Below are positions 1 to 6,233 of a DNA stretch of 9,850 bases, in pieces. Numbering within the stretch: the first letter of the stretch is position 1; each line of letters starts with the position of its first letter. Made by a program: the position numbers and the translations under genes. The notes beneath the pieces were generated by a model. The model was not told the DNA's origin. It did no database searches and was given only the letters and a program-made list of their open reading frames with translations. Origin of the DNA: Bacteroidales bacterium (lineage in GTDB: Bacteria; Bacteroidota; Bacteroidia; Bacteroidales; VadinHA17); the NCBI GenBank assembly GCA_020353115.1, contig CP070687.1, positions 168,750 through 178,599 of the forward strand, read 5' to 3'.

Positions 1-80
1 CAATAACCATTTTCGGATGTCCTGATTTCAACCATTGATTGGTCCAACCTTTATTCACTCGGCTTAAAACTAGCGCAATA

Positions 81-122
81 TATAACAATTTTCAATACAT
101 CCTGAAAATATTATAACAATTT
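81..122. repeat. AT-rich direct and inverted repeats downstream of the kinase gene
   Basis: TATAACAATTT occurs twice (81-91 and 112-122, 31 bp apart). Between them lies an inverted repeat, ATTTTCA (88-94) and TGAAAAT (103-109), with an 8-bp loop. This is 3' of the kinase stop, in a 200-bp stretch where no gene is supported. It could be an operator or weak terminator structure. The composition is AT-rich, so chance is a real possibility. Confidence 0.25.
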
Positions 123-200
123 ACCGGTATAATACGGGTTTTGATTATTTCATAGGGTTAAAAGGGACAATATCATTCATTAAGGAATCGGTACGGGGTT

Positions 201-758
201 CTAGTTCCTTTCTGACAGCCGTTCAAGGCACTTCAGGGCATTATTTATTCTTGCGTTTCCCTTGCCGCGCACTATCTCATATTTAAATCCATAGGTTTCC
301 AGTTCATTTCGATACATTGTAAACAACCGTTTCCTGTTTCTGCCACGGTTTTCTCTTATGGGATCCTTCCGCCATGGTAAATCAGGACTACACAATACAT
401 ACAGATCGATATGTATCTTCCGGATCGCTTTTTCCAGGAAATCCGGAAATTTTTGATAAACTTCAGCAAACCAGACTTTCGTAATGATCAATCCGGTATC
501 AAAAAAAACATAGTCATGGGCTTTGGTGTAGTTTGTTCCAAGTTGTTCAATCTGCTTTTGTGCAATATGGATCACGTCCCCGTAAGTGTAGGGTCTCCGC
601 AGGTTCCGGACATACTCTCTTGCATATTCCGGCACCCAGATGGTATTATAATAACCGGCCAGTCGTTCAGCCAGTGTGGTTTTTCCGGTTGATTCCGGTC
701 CGGTCAGGACGATTTTCCTCAAAATCGTATCTTTTCTGTTTTCAGATCCTTTTTCCAT
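201..758 (-). CDS. NadR-like P-loop kinase (probable ribosylnicotinamide kinase)
   Basis: This 185-aa cytoplasmic protein is a single P-loop kinase domain. A Walker A motif GPESTGKT lies at residues 20-27 and a Walker B-like strand YVFFD ends at D87. A lid-type signature, SPDLPWRKDPIREN, spans about 124-137 and is typical of the NadR ribosylnicotinamide-kinase/AAA_28 family. These enzymes phosphorylate nicotinamide riboside to NMN with ATP. It lacks the HTH and NMN-adenylyltransferase domains of the trifunctional enterobacterial NadR, so it would be kinase-only. The ATG at 758 is supported by AAAGGA eight bases upstream (767-772), the clearest Shine-Dalgarno in the window. The start lies inside the end of pnuC (40-nt overlap), which implies translational coupling. 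A TTG at 722 overlapping the pnuC stop is an alternative but has no such support. Substrate is inferred from the pnuC neighbour; another nucleoside or vitamin is possible. Confidence 0.85.
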   Translation of the reverse strand: MEKGSENRKDTILRKIVLTGPESTGKTTLAERLAGYYNTIWVPEYAREYVRNLRRPYTYGDVIHIAQKQIEQLGTNYTKAHDYVFFDTGLIITKVWFAEVYQKFPDFLEKAIRKIHIDLYVLCSPDLPWRKDPIRENRGRNRKRLFTMYRNELETYGFKYEIVRGKGNARINNALKCLERLSERN

Positions 759-1354
759 TCAATATATCCTTTAATTGCCATAACAGTATATACGAGGAAT
801 AAGATAACCGTAGGGTACATCCCTTTATAAAAGTATAATCCCAGTGAAACGGCATCAACAACGATCCATACCAGCCAGTGTTCTATGATTTTCCTTGCCA
901 GCATCCAGGTTGCTATGATACTGGCGGCTGTAGTAAATGCATCCCAGTAGAGCAGTTCTGATACTTCGATTTCAAGAAGTTCCGGTAATTTTTTCAAGGC
1001 GAGGACCAGTAGCCAGTAAATTCCGATGGTAAGCGATACAAGGATTACGGCCATCCCGGTAGAAACAGCCGAAACGTTCAGTGTATTTTTTCCCAGGGAT
1101 TTGCCTCCGTACAACCAGTGATACCATCCATAAATACTGATAACAACATAATATACATTAAGACCCATATCTGCGTAAAACCGTGTTATAAAGAATACGT
1201 AGACATAGAGGGCAGATGTTATAAGGCCCAGAGGCCAAAGCCAGATATTCTGTTTTATGGAAAAATACAAATAGAGCAACCCGGTTATGGCTCCAAAAAT
1301 CTCGATAAGAACATTATAATTCTCGTAAAACCATTGTAGGGAAATACTTGACAT
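719..1354 (-). CDS. pnuC: PnuC-family vitamin transporter (probably nicotinamide riboside)
   Basis: This 211-aa integral inner-membrane protein has about seven hydrophobic segments. Family features are WLWPLG at about 38-43, the aromatic YYVVISIYGWYHW stretch at about 68-80, WDAFTTAASIIATW at about 137-150 followed by a charged loop, and HWLVWIVVD at about 159-167. PnuC proteins are facilitative transporters that depend on intracellular phosphorylation to trap the substrate. The overlapping downstream kinase gene supplies exactly that step, so nicotinamide riboside uptake is the best guess. Some Bacteroidota paralogues (PnuT type) carry thiamine, and no thiamine gene is visible here to support that. 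The ATG at 1354 follows the peptidase stop by 33 nt with no clear ribosome binding site. The C-terminus ends in a Lys-rich tail, as expected for a cytoplasmic end. Confidence 0.88.
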   Translation of the reverse strand: MSSISLQWFYENYNVLIEIFGAITGLLYLYFSIKQNIWLWPLGLITSALYVYVFFITRFYADMGLNVYYVVISIYGWYHWLYGGKSLGKNTLNVSAVSTGMAVILVSLTIGIYWLLVLALKKLPELLEIEVSELLYWDAFTTAASIIATWMLARKIIEHWLVWIVVDAVSLGLYFYKGMYPTVILFLVYTVMAIKGYIEWKKDLKTEKIRF

Positions 1355-1387
1355 GAGAAAAGCGGCTTGTCTGGAACGTAACCCGGA

Positions 1388-3004
1388 TCAGTCCCCTTCT
1401 AATTTACTGAGGTATTCATCGTTGTTATTCAGGATCAGAACCGCTTTTTGATAAGCCGGATCTTCCGTATTTACAACTTCATAGAATTCACTCATATCCC
1501 AGATATCCCTGGCAATCAGGCCTTTGATTATCAGTTTTATCTGGCTTTTTGAGATTTCAAAATCTTCAGGTACATGCTCAACACCCTCCTTGAGGGCCAG
1601 TTCCGTCAGGTTTTCAAGCATTGCATCAGTAACATCGAACTCCTGCTTGAATTTCTGGAAATCTGTATATTTCTTTGTCAGAGCTTCCCTGTTTTTATCA
1701 ACATAATCAAGGGTAAAACTGTTGATAATACCCCGGCTGGATAATTTCCTGTAATAGTTTGAGTAACCTGATGTATCCAGAGCAACAAAAAGGTCCGGCA
1801 TTATTCCGCCTCCGCCATAGACTATCCTATTCTTTATCAGGGTTCTATATTTCAGAGAATCAGGAAATCGAATGCTATCGACACTGTTCAGCTCTCCGTT
1901 CTGGTACCGATCGGTCAGGTCCCGGATGTATTTGTCAAAACCGTCATCATACGGTTTTTGGATCAGCCTGCCTGTGGGGGTATAGTATCTGGCTATGGTA
2001 AGCCTTATCATGGAACCGTCTGTTAAGGTGAAGGGTCTTTGAACCAAGCCTTTCCCAAACGATCTCCTTCCGAGGATTATTCCTCTGTCCCAATCCTGAA
2101 TGGCTCCAGCGACTATCTCACTTGCAGAGGCAGAACCTTCATCGATTAGTATTACCAGGCGTCCGCTCTCCATTTTTCCTGCTGCCGTTGCCAGATATTC
2201 TTTCTTCGGAACATTCTCTCCCTTCATATATACAATCAGCTTTTTATCCGGGAGGAATTGATCAGCAAGGTGTACGGCAATTTCCATATACCCTCCCCCA
2301 TTATTCCTCAGATCAAGAATAAGATCGGTTATATTCTGTTTCTGAAGCTCGTCAATTGCCCTGTTAAACTCTCTAAGGGTGGTAAATGAAAAACGGTTCA
2401 GTTTAATATAACCAATTCGGTCATCCACAATATATGCCGCATCAAGGCTATTGATGGGAATTCTATCCCTGGTAATGGTAAAATCAAGCCATTCCTTTGT
2501 CCTTTTACGTTTAACCTTAACGGAGACTTTCGTTCCTTTTTCACCAAGCAGTCGTTCCCTCACCTTGCCGGTTGTCATGCCTGTGCCTGCAACATTTTCA
2601 CCTTCGATTTCCACGATCCGGTCTCCTGCCTGGATACCAACTTTCTCTGATGGACCACCCGGGACAGGGGAAATCACAAGAATCGTATCAAACAATATAT
2701 TGAATTGAATCCCTATCCCTTCAAAATTACCTTGAAGCGGTTCGTTCATCTCCTTCACTTCATCCCTCGGAATATAAACGGAATGCGGATCAAGCTCCTG
2801 AAGCATTTTTATAATAGTGCCTTCAACCAGCTTTTCCTGATTAACTGTGTCGACATAATAATTATTTACAAGATCTAATATCTTTCCAATTTTCAGTGAT
2901 TGTTCGAATGTGCCAATCTGTCCGAATACAAAACCGCCCTGCAGAAACAGGATCAAAAATCCCACTGGGAGCAACCGGTTTATCTTTTCCTTCTTCATCA
3001 TCAT
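1388..3004 (-). CDS. Exported S41 C-terminal processing peptidase with PDZ domain
   Basis: This 538-aa serine peptidase of the CtpA/Prc family has an N-terminal signal or anchor at about residues 4-28 (KKEKINR, then a hydrophobic stretch ending near FGQ), so it acts in the periplasm. An S41 N-terminal helical region (about 35-90) precedes a PDZ domain (about 92-170, with GIGIQF and GLxAGD-like GIQAGD). The catalytic core has DLILDLRNNGGG (227-238), GSASASEI (290-297) and SFGKGLVQ (315-322). By spacing to Prc and CtpB the dyad is S293 and K318, with Q322 assisting. A C-terminal extension of about 170 residues follows and is common in Bacteroidota homologues. Such enzymes trim or degrade envelope proteins from their C-termini. 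Three consecutive ATGs (3004, 3001, 2998) make the exact start uncertain. A promoter-like element at 3024-3053 suggests it can be transcribed apart from guaA. Confidence 0.93.
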   Translation of the reverse strand: MMMKKEKINRLLPVGFLILFLQGGFVFGQIGTFEQSLKIGKILDLVNNYYVDTVNQEKLVEGTIIKMLQELDPHSVYIPRDEVKEMNEPLQGNFEGIGIQFNILFDTILVISPVPGGPSEKVGIQAGDRIVEIEGENVAGTGMTTGKVRERLLGEKGTKVSVKVKRKRTKEWLDFTITRDRIPINSLDAAYIVDDRIGYIKLNRFSFTTLREFNRAIDELQKQNITDLILDLRNNGGGYMEIAVHLADQFLPDKKLIVYMKGENVPKKEYLATAAGKMESGRLVILIDEGSASASEIVAGAIQDWDRGIILGRRSFGKGLVQRPFTLTDGSMIRLTIARYYTPTGRLIQKPYDDGFDKYIRDLTDRYQNGELNSVDSIRFPDSLKYRTLIKNRIVYGGGGIMPDLFVALDTSGYSNYYRKLSSRGIINSFTLDYVDKNREALTKKYTDFQKFKQEFDVTDAMLENLTELALKEGVEHVPEDFEISKSQIKLIIKGLIARDIWDMSEFYEVVNTEDPAYQKAVLILNNNDEYLSKLEGD

Positions 3005-3014
3005 GTAATATCAG

Positions 3015-3281
3015 TTAGCTATTCAAAGATATGAAAGTTCCTTTGAATATCAAGAAAGCAAAGGTTATACCATATATAATTCGCCCCGAAAAGCCGGGCT
3101 GTAATAAACTCTTCAGGCTTCCTATGACCTGTGGAATTAGTTTTGCGAAGATCCCCGAAATGGTAACAAAATCAAGAAATTTGACCATCTCAGGATTCTT
3201 TACCTTATACTTTTTCCACAGGATGCTTATGGTTGTACTTTCTACCTCAATGTTTATTCTTTCATCCTGACCTACTCCCAT
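3015..3281 (-). CDS. Small unknown protein with hydrophobic C-terminal segment
   Basis: I do not recognise this 88-aa ORF. It has a polar N-terminal half (residues 1-35), a mixed middle with FLDFVTISGIFAKLIP at about 35-50, and a hydrophobic stretch at about 68-85 (IIYGITFAFLIFKGTFI) that could be a C-terminal membrane segment. It overlaps the end of guaA by 10 nt and stops 10 nt before the peptidase start, so it fits the tight packing of the cluster. Its codons look natural for this genome, with no run of rare or low-complexity residues. The 5' ATG lies in the guaA tail and lacks a clear Shine-Dalgarno. The plus strand is also open over most of this interval (3031-3270), so an open frame alone is weak proof. 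I cannot assign a function. Confidence 0.5.
   Translation of the reverse strand: MGVGQDERINIEVESTTISILWKKYKVKNPEMVKFLDFVTISGIFAKLIPQVIGSLKSLLQPGFSGRIIYGITFAFLIFKGTFISLNS
3024..3053 (-). promoter_or_regulatory. Candidate Bacteroidota-type promoter for the S41 peptidase
   Basis: On the minus strand TTG (3051-3053) is followed after 19 bases by TATCTTTG (3024-3031), an exact match to the TAnnTTTG -7 box with the usual spacing for primary-sigma promoters of this phylum. Initiation would fall around 3016-3020 and leave a leader of only 12-16 nt before the ATG at 3004. The site lies within the end of the 88-aa ORF. It was found by consensus match alone. Confidence 0.5.
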
Positions 3282-4801
3282 TCAATTGTAGCCGGGGGTT
3301 TTGAGCTGATATCATATACGACACGATTAATTCCCATGACTTTATTGATGATTTCATTTGAAACCCAGCCAAGAAAATCATATGGTAATCTTGACCAGTC
3401 AGCAGTCATTCCATCGGTTGACGATACAGCCCGTATAACCACTACAAATTCATAGGTTCTTTCATCTCCCATAACGCCAACAGACTGGACTGGCAGTAAG
3501 ATAACGGCTGCCTGCCAGACATCATCATACAGGTCATGCATTTTCAGTCCCTGCATAAATATATTATCCGCCTCCTGCAGCATACGGATCTTTTCCCTGG
3601 TAATTTCTCCCAGTATTCGTATCGCTAACCCGGGACCGGGGAAAGGATGTCTGTTAAGAATCGTATCGCTCATGCTCAATATCCGTCCAACTTTTCTGAC
3701 TTCATCCTTGAATAAAAGCTTTAATGGTTCAACCACCTTCAGGTTCATTTTCCCTGGTAGTCCTCCTACATTATGATGGGATTTAATGGTTGCCGACGGT
3801 CCTTTTACCGAAACAGATTCGATCACATCCGGATAGATAGTACCCTGGGCCAGCCATTTAACCTCTTCCAGCTTTCCGGCCTCTTCTTCAAAGACTTCTA
3901 TAAACTCCCTGCCAATTATTTTTCTTTTGTTTTCCGGTTCCTGTATACCTGCCAGGCGGTTAAGAAACCGGTCTTTGGCATCAATACCAATTACATTCAG
4001 TCCCATATGCCGGTATGATTCCAGGACTTTGCGGTATTCATTCTTTCTCAACAATCCGTTATCTACGAAGATACATGTTAAATTTTCGCCGACAGCCCTG
4101 TTAAGGAGGACGGCGGTAACGGAGGAATCCACCCCGCCGGACAAACCCAGAACGACCCTGTCATTTCCCAGTGTTTTCTTAAGTTCTGCTATGGTTGTTT
4201 CAACAAACGATGCGGGGGTCCAACTTTGTTTGCATTGGCAGATATTTACCACAAAATTATGAAGGATCTTCTTTCCTTCAGTAGTATGGTACACTTCCGG
4301 ATGGAATTGTATTCCATAGGTTTTTTCATCGCTGATCTCAAATGCACCAACCCGTACATCCGAAGTGCTACCTATGATTTTATATGATTCCGGGATTTTG
4401 GAAATGGTATCACCATGAGACATCCATACCTGTGTACCTTTACTGATACCGGAGAACAATCTGTTTTCCTGATCCACGAATTTAAGATTTGCCCTGCCGT
4501 ATTCTCTTGTTTCGGAGGGTTGTACCTCTCCCCCGTTGGAATGTGCAAGGAATTGTGCGCCATAGCAAACTCCCAGCAAAGGCACCTCTCCTTTTATCCC
4601 TTTCAGATCAGGCACGGGAGCATCTCTGTCTCTGACCGAGAAGGGGCTCCCTGAGAGGATAACTCCCTTAATGCTTCGCCCTATGGGAGGATAATTATGA
4701 AACGGATGAATTTCGCAATATACATTCAGTTCCCTGATTCGACGTGCTATCAGCTGAGTATACTGGGATCCAAAATCAAGTATAAGTATTTTCTCCTGCA
4801 C
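3272..4801 (-). CDS. guaA: GMP synthase (glutamine-hydrolysing)
   Basis: This 509-aa enzyme converts XMP, glutamine and ATP to GMP, the last step of guanine nucleotide synthesis. The N-terminal class I glutamine amidotransferase domain (about 3-190) has the nucleophile C79 in GVCYGAQ and the H167/E169 pair in FHPEV. The ATP pyrophosphatase domain begins near 195, with the PP-loop SGGVDSS at 221-227. The C-terminal dimerisation domain ends in the conserved KPPATIEWE. Length is close to the 525 aa of the E. coli enzyme, and no key residue is missing. The start codon is GTG (4799-4801). An in-frame TGA five codons upstream leaves no upstream ATG, GTG or TTG option, and the protein begins directly at the family's ILILDFGSQ strand. 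It is separated from rnz by 135 nt, and the next small ORF overlaps its 3' end. Confidence 0.97.
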   Translation of the reverse strand: MQEKILILDFGSQYTQLIARRIRELNVYCEIHPFHNYPPIGRSIKGVILSGSPFSVRDRDAPVPDLKGIKGEVPLLGVCYGAQFLAHSNGGEVQPSETREYGRANLKFVDQENRLFSGISKGTQVWMSHGDTISKIPESYKIIGSTSDVRVGAFEISDEKTYGIQFHPEVYHTTEGKKILHNFVVNICQCKQSWTPASFVETTIAELKKTLGNDRVVLGLSGGVDSSVTAVLLNRAVGENLTCIFVDNGLLRKNEYRKVLESYRHMGLNVIGIDAKDRFLNRLAGIQEPENKRKIIGREFIEVFEEEAGKLEEVKWLAQGTIYPDVIESVSVKGPSATIKSHHNVGGLPGKMNLKVVEPLKLLFKDEVRKVGRILSMSDTILNRHPFPGPGLAIRILGEITREKIRMLQEADNIFMQGLKMHDLYDDVWQAAVILLPVQSVGVMGDERTYEFVVVIRAVSSTDGMTADWSRLPYDFLGWVSNEIINKVMGINRVVYDISSKPPATIEWE

Positions 4802-4827
4802 AATTCTATTTTGTCAATGTCACCAAT

Positions 4828-4842
4828 CCCGGAAAAGCCGGG
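4828..4842 (-). promoter_or_regulatory. Small perfect hairpin in the guaA leader
   Basis: The minus strand reads CCCGG CTTTT CCGGG, a perfect 5-bp GC stem with a 5-base loop, starting 26 nt upstream of the guaA GTG. It sits just downstream of a possible -7 box, so it would form the very 5' end of a guaA transcript. There is no long T-run after it on either strand, so it is not a standard intrinsic terminator. Its role is unknown: a 5' stabilising stem, part of an attenuator, or chance. Confidence 0.35.
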
Positions 4843-4844
4843 TC

Positions 4845-4852
4845 CAAAGTTA
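4845..4852 (-). promoter_or_regulatory. Possible -7 box for guaA (TAACTTTG)
   Basis: TAACTTTG on the minus strand matches the TAnnTTTG -7 consensus of Bacteroidota and lies 43 nt upstream of the guaA start, in the 135-nt rnz-guaA gap. No good TTTG or TTG lies at the expected 19-23 nt upstream. It is therefore a half-match only. The rnz-guaA gap is the longest between cluster genes, so a separate promoter here is reasonable. Confidence 0.3.
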
Positions 4853-4936
4853 AACATCTTTTCCAAATCATTTCCTGCCAGCGGAACCGGATTTAAAATT
4901 TACTTAAAGGAGTGGTTAATGGTTCCTGGTCGTATT

Positions 4937-5851
4937 TCAATCAATATTGAAAACGGCTCCATCTTCTGCCAGAAATGTATTTTCAAAGATCTTTCTGGCT
5001 TCTTCCAGAAGCAGGTCAAGGTTTTTATACCTGGCTGAAAAGTGTCCCAGCACAAGCTTACCAACACCGGATTTTTTTGCCAGCATGGCTGCCTGTTGGC
5101 TTGTTGTATGGAATGATTCCTTTGCCTGATCAGCCATATCCTGCATATATGTTGCCTCATGGTACAACAAATCAACTCCCGCGATTTTTGTAATAACATT
5201 TTCAGTATACAGCGTATCGGTACAATAGGCCATTGACCGCGGTTTTTGCGGTTCCCGTGTAAGCTGCTCATTGGGAATTATTTCTCCCGATTCCGTAGTA
5301 AAGTCAAATCCCTCTTTAATCCGGTGAATTTCACGGACCGGAATATTAAATTCTTCGATGGCCTCTTTTTTTATGTTTCTCAGTCCAGGCTTTTCATGGA
5401 AAAGAAAACCGCATGTCGGAATCCTGTGCTGCAACGGAATGGTTTCAACCCGCAGATTTTTATCTTCATAGATCATTTCCGATTTTGAACAGTCAAGATC
5501 ACGAAAAACGAGTCGGTATGGAATATGGATATCGAACGCATCCAGGTGATCATGGACAATTTGCTCCAGTGGCGGGGGAGCATATATATTCAGGTCCGAT
5601 GATTTGTCAAGCAGTCCAAGTGTTGAGATGAGGCCAAAGAGGCCAAAAGTATGGTCTCCGTGAAGATGGCTAATAAATATATGGTTTATCTTTCCTATCT
5701 TCAATTTGTATTTACGCAACTGCATCTGGGTTCCTTCACCGCAATCGACCAAAAAAAAACGCTCATTTACATTTAGCAGATGAGCGGAAGGAAATCTTTG
5801 CGAGGTCGGTAATGCAGAACTACTACCCAATATGGTAAATGAAAATGTCAC
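4937..5851 (-). CDS. rnz: Ribonuclease Z (tRNA 3' endonuclease)
   Basis: This is a short-form (ELAC1-type) tRNase Z of about 304 aa from the metallo-beta-lactamase fold. It cuts precursor tRNAs after the discriminator base so that CCA can be present or added. Numbering from the GTG, the two-zinc site is visible: HLHGDH with H62, H64, D66 and H67, then H142, D212 and H270 in GHFSARY. HEATY is at 231-235. The exosite region (about 150-200) is present and the length is normal. There is no ATG at the 5' end. The candidates are TTG at 5854 and GTG at 5851. GTG is preferred because it gives MTFSFTILGSSSA, the usual family N-terminus. It begins 4 nt after the STAS stop, or 1 nt if TTG is used, which implies translational coupling. 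Confidence 0.96.
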   Translation of the reverse strand: MTFSFTILGSSSALPTSQRFPSAHLLNVNERFFLVDCGEGTQMQLRKYKLKIGKINHIFISHLHGDHTFGLFGLISTLGLLDKSSDLNIYAPPPLEQIVHDHLDAFDIHIPYRLVFRDLDCSKSEMIYEDKNLRVETIPLQHRIPTCGFLFHEKPGLRNIKKEAIEEFNIPVREIHRIKEGFDFTTESGEIIPNEQLTREPQKPRSMAYCTDTLYTENVITKIAGVDLLYHEATYMQDMADQAKESFHTTSQQAAMLAKKSGVGKLVLGHFSARYKNLDLLLEEARKIFENTFLAEDGAVFNID

Positions 5852-5855
5852 CAAC

Positions 5856-6206
5856 CTATTCGGCTTCTTCAGATATCAATCCTATGGCTTCGTCAAGCGT
5901 TTCGGTAATATTTAGTACCGTATCCAGTTGCGAAATGGTGATTAATCTTTCTACAGCTTCGGTCAGTCCTGTAAGAATAAATGTTCCACTCGCATTTTTA
6001 CAAAGACGGTTAGCTACCAGTATGGCGCTAAGGCCTGAGGAATCACAATAGCGACAATTACTTAAATCAAGTATAATATTCTTTTCCCCGTTACCTGATA
6101 TCAGTACCAGTTCGGATTTCAGGTTTGGCGCAATATGGGTATCCAGTTTTTCCTCTAATACTTGAATTAATGTAAAGCCTTCTTTCTTTTCTATATTGAA
6201 TTCCAT
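5856..6206 (-). CDS. STAS-domain anti-sigma factor antagonist-like protein
   Basis: This 116-aa single STAS domain resembles SpoIIAA/RsbV. The core strand NIILDLSN (about 43-50) leads into CRYCDSSGLSAIL, with D55-S56-S57-G58-L59. By position, S57 matches the serine phosphorylated by anti-sigma kinases. In characterised partner-switch systems the unphosphorylated protein binds the kinase and frees its target. No HPK/RsbW-type kinase or PP2C phosphatase lies in the window, so any partner is elsewhere or the protein acts differently. It sits 27 nt after the S1 gene and 4 nt before rnz, which suggests co-transcription with both. C51 and C54 beside the switch serine are worth noting. The ATG at 6206 has no visible Shine-Dalgarno. 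The family call is firm; the physiological role is unknown. Confidence 0.88.
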   Translation of the reverse strand: MEFNIEKKEGFTLIQVLEEKLDTHIAPNLKSELVLISGNGEKNIILDLSNCRYCDSSGLSAILVANRLCKNASGTFILTGLTEAVERLITISQLDTVLNITETLDEAIGLISEEAE

Positions 6207-6233
6207 TGTAAAGGATTTAAAACTTAAATATAA

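Noticed and set aside
1..35. Start of a minus-strand gene (ATG at 33-35) or end of a plus-strand gene (TGA at 34-36)
   Set aside because: Only 11 codons are visible in either direction, and neither shows a recognisable protein.
123..139. Possible intrinsic terminator (near-palindrome ACCGGTAT/ATACGGGT followed by TTTT)
   Set aside because: The arms have a mismatch and only a 1-base centre, so a real RNA stem would be short. The T-run is on the plus strand, whereas the gene ending nearby is on the minus strand.
3084..3098. Second copy of the guaA-leader hairpin (CCCCGAAAAGCCGGG)
   Set aside because: It shares an 11-base core with 4828-4842, but only a 4-bp stem forms and it lies within the 88-aa ORF; probably chance similarity.
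3031..3270. Plus-strand 79-aa ORF opposite the 88-aa minus-strand ORF
   Set aside because: All neighbours lie on the minus strand, and the minus frame fits the packing and codon use better. The plus frame has no promoter or ribosome binding site.
4900..5271. Minus-strand 123-aa ORF overlapping rnz in another frame
   Set aside because: It shadows the well-supported RNase Z C-terminus, and its composition (Cys/Gln/Arg-rich) is typical of an out-of-frame translation.
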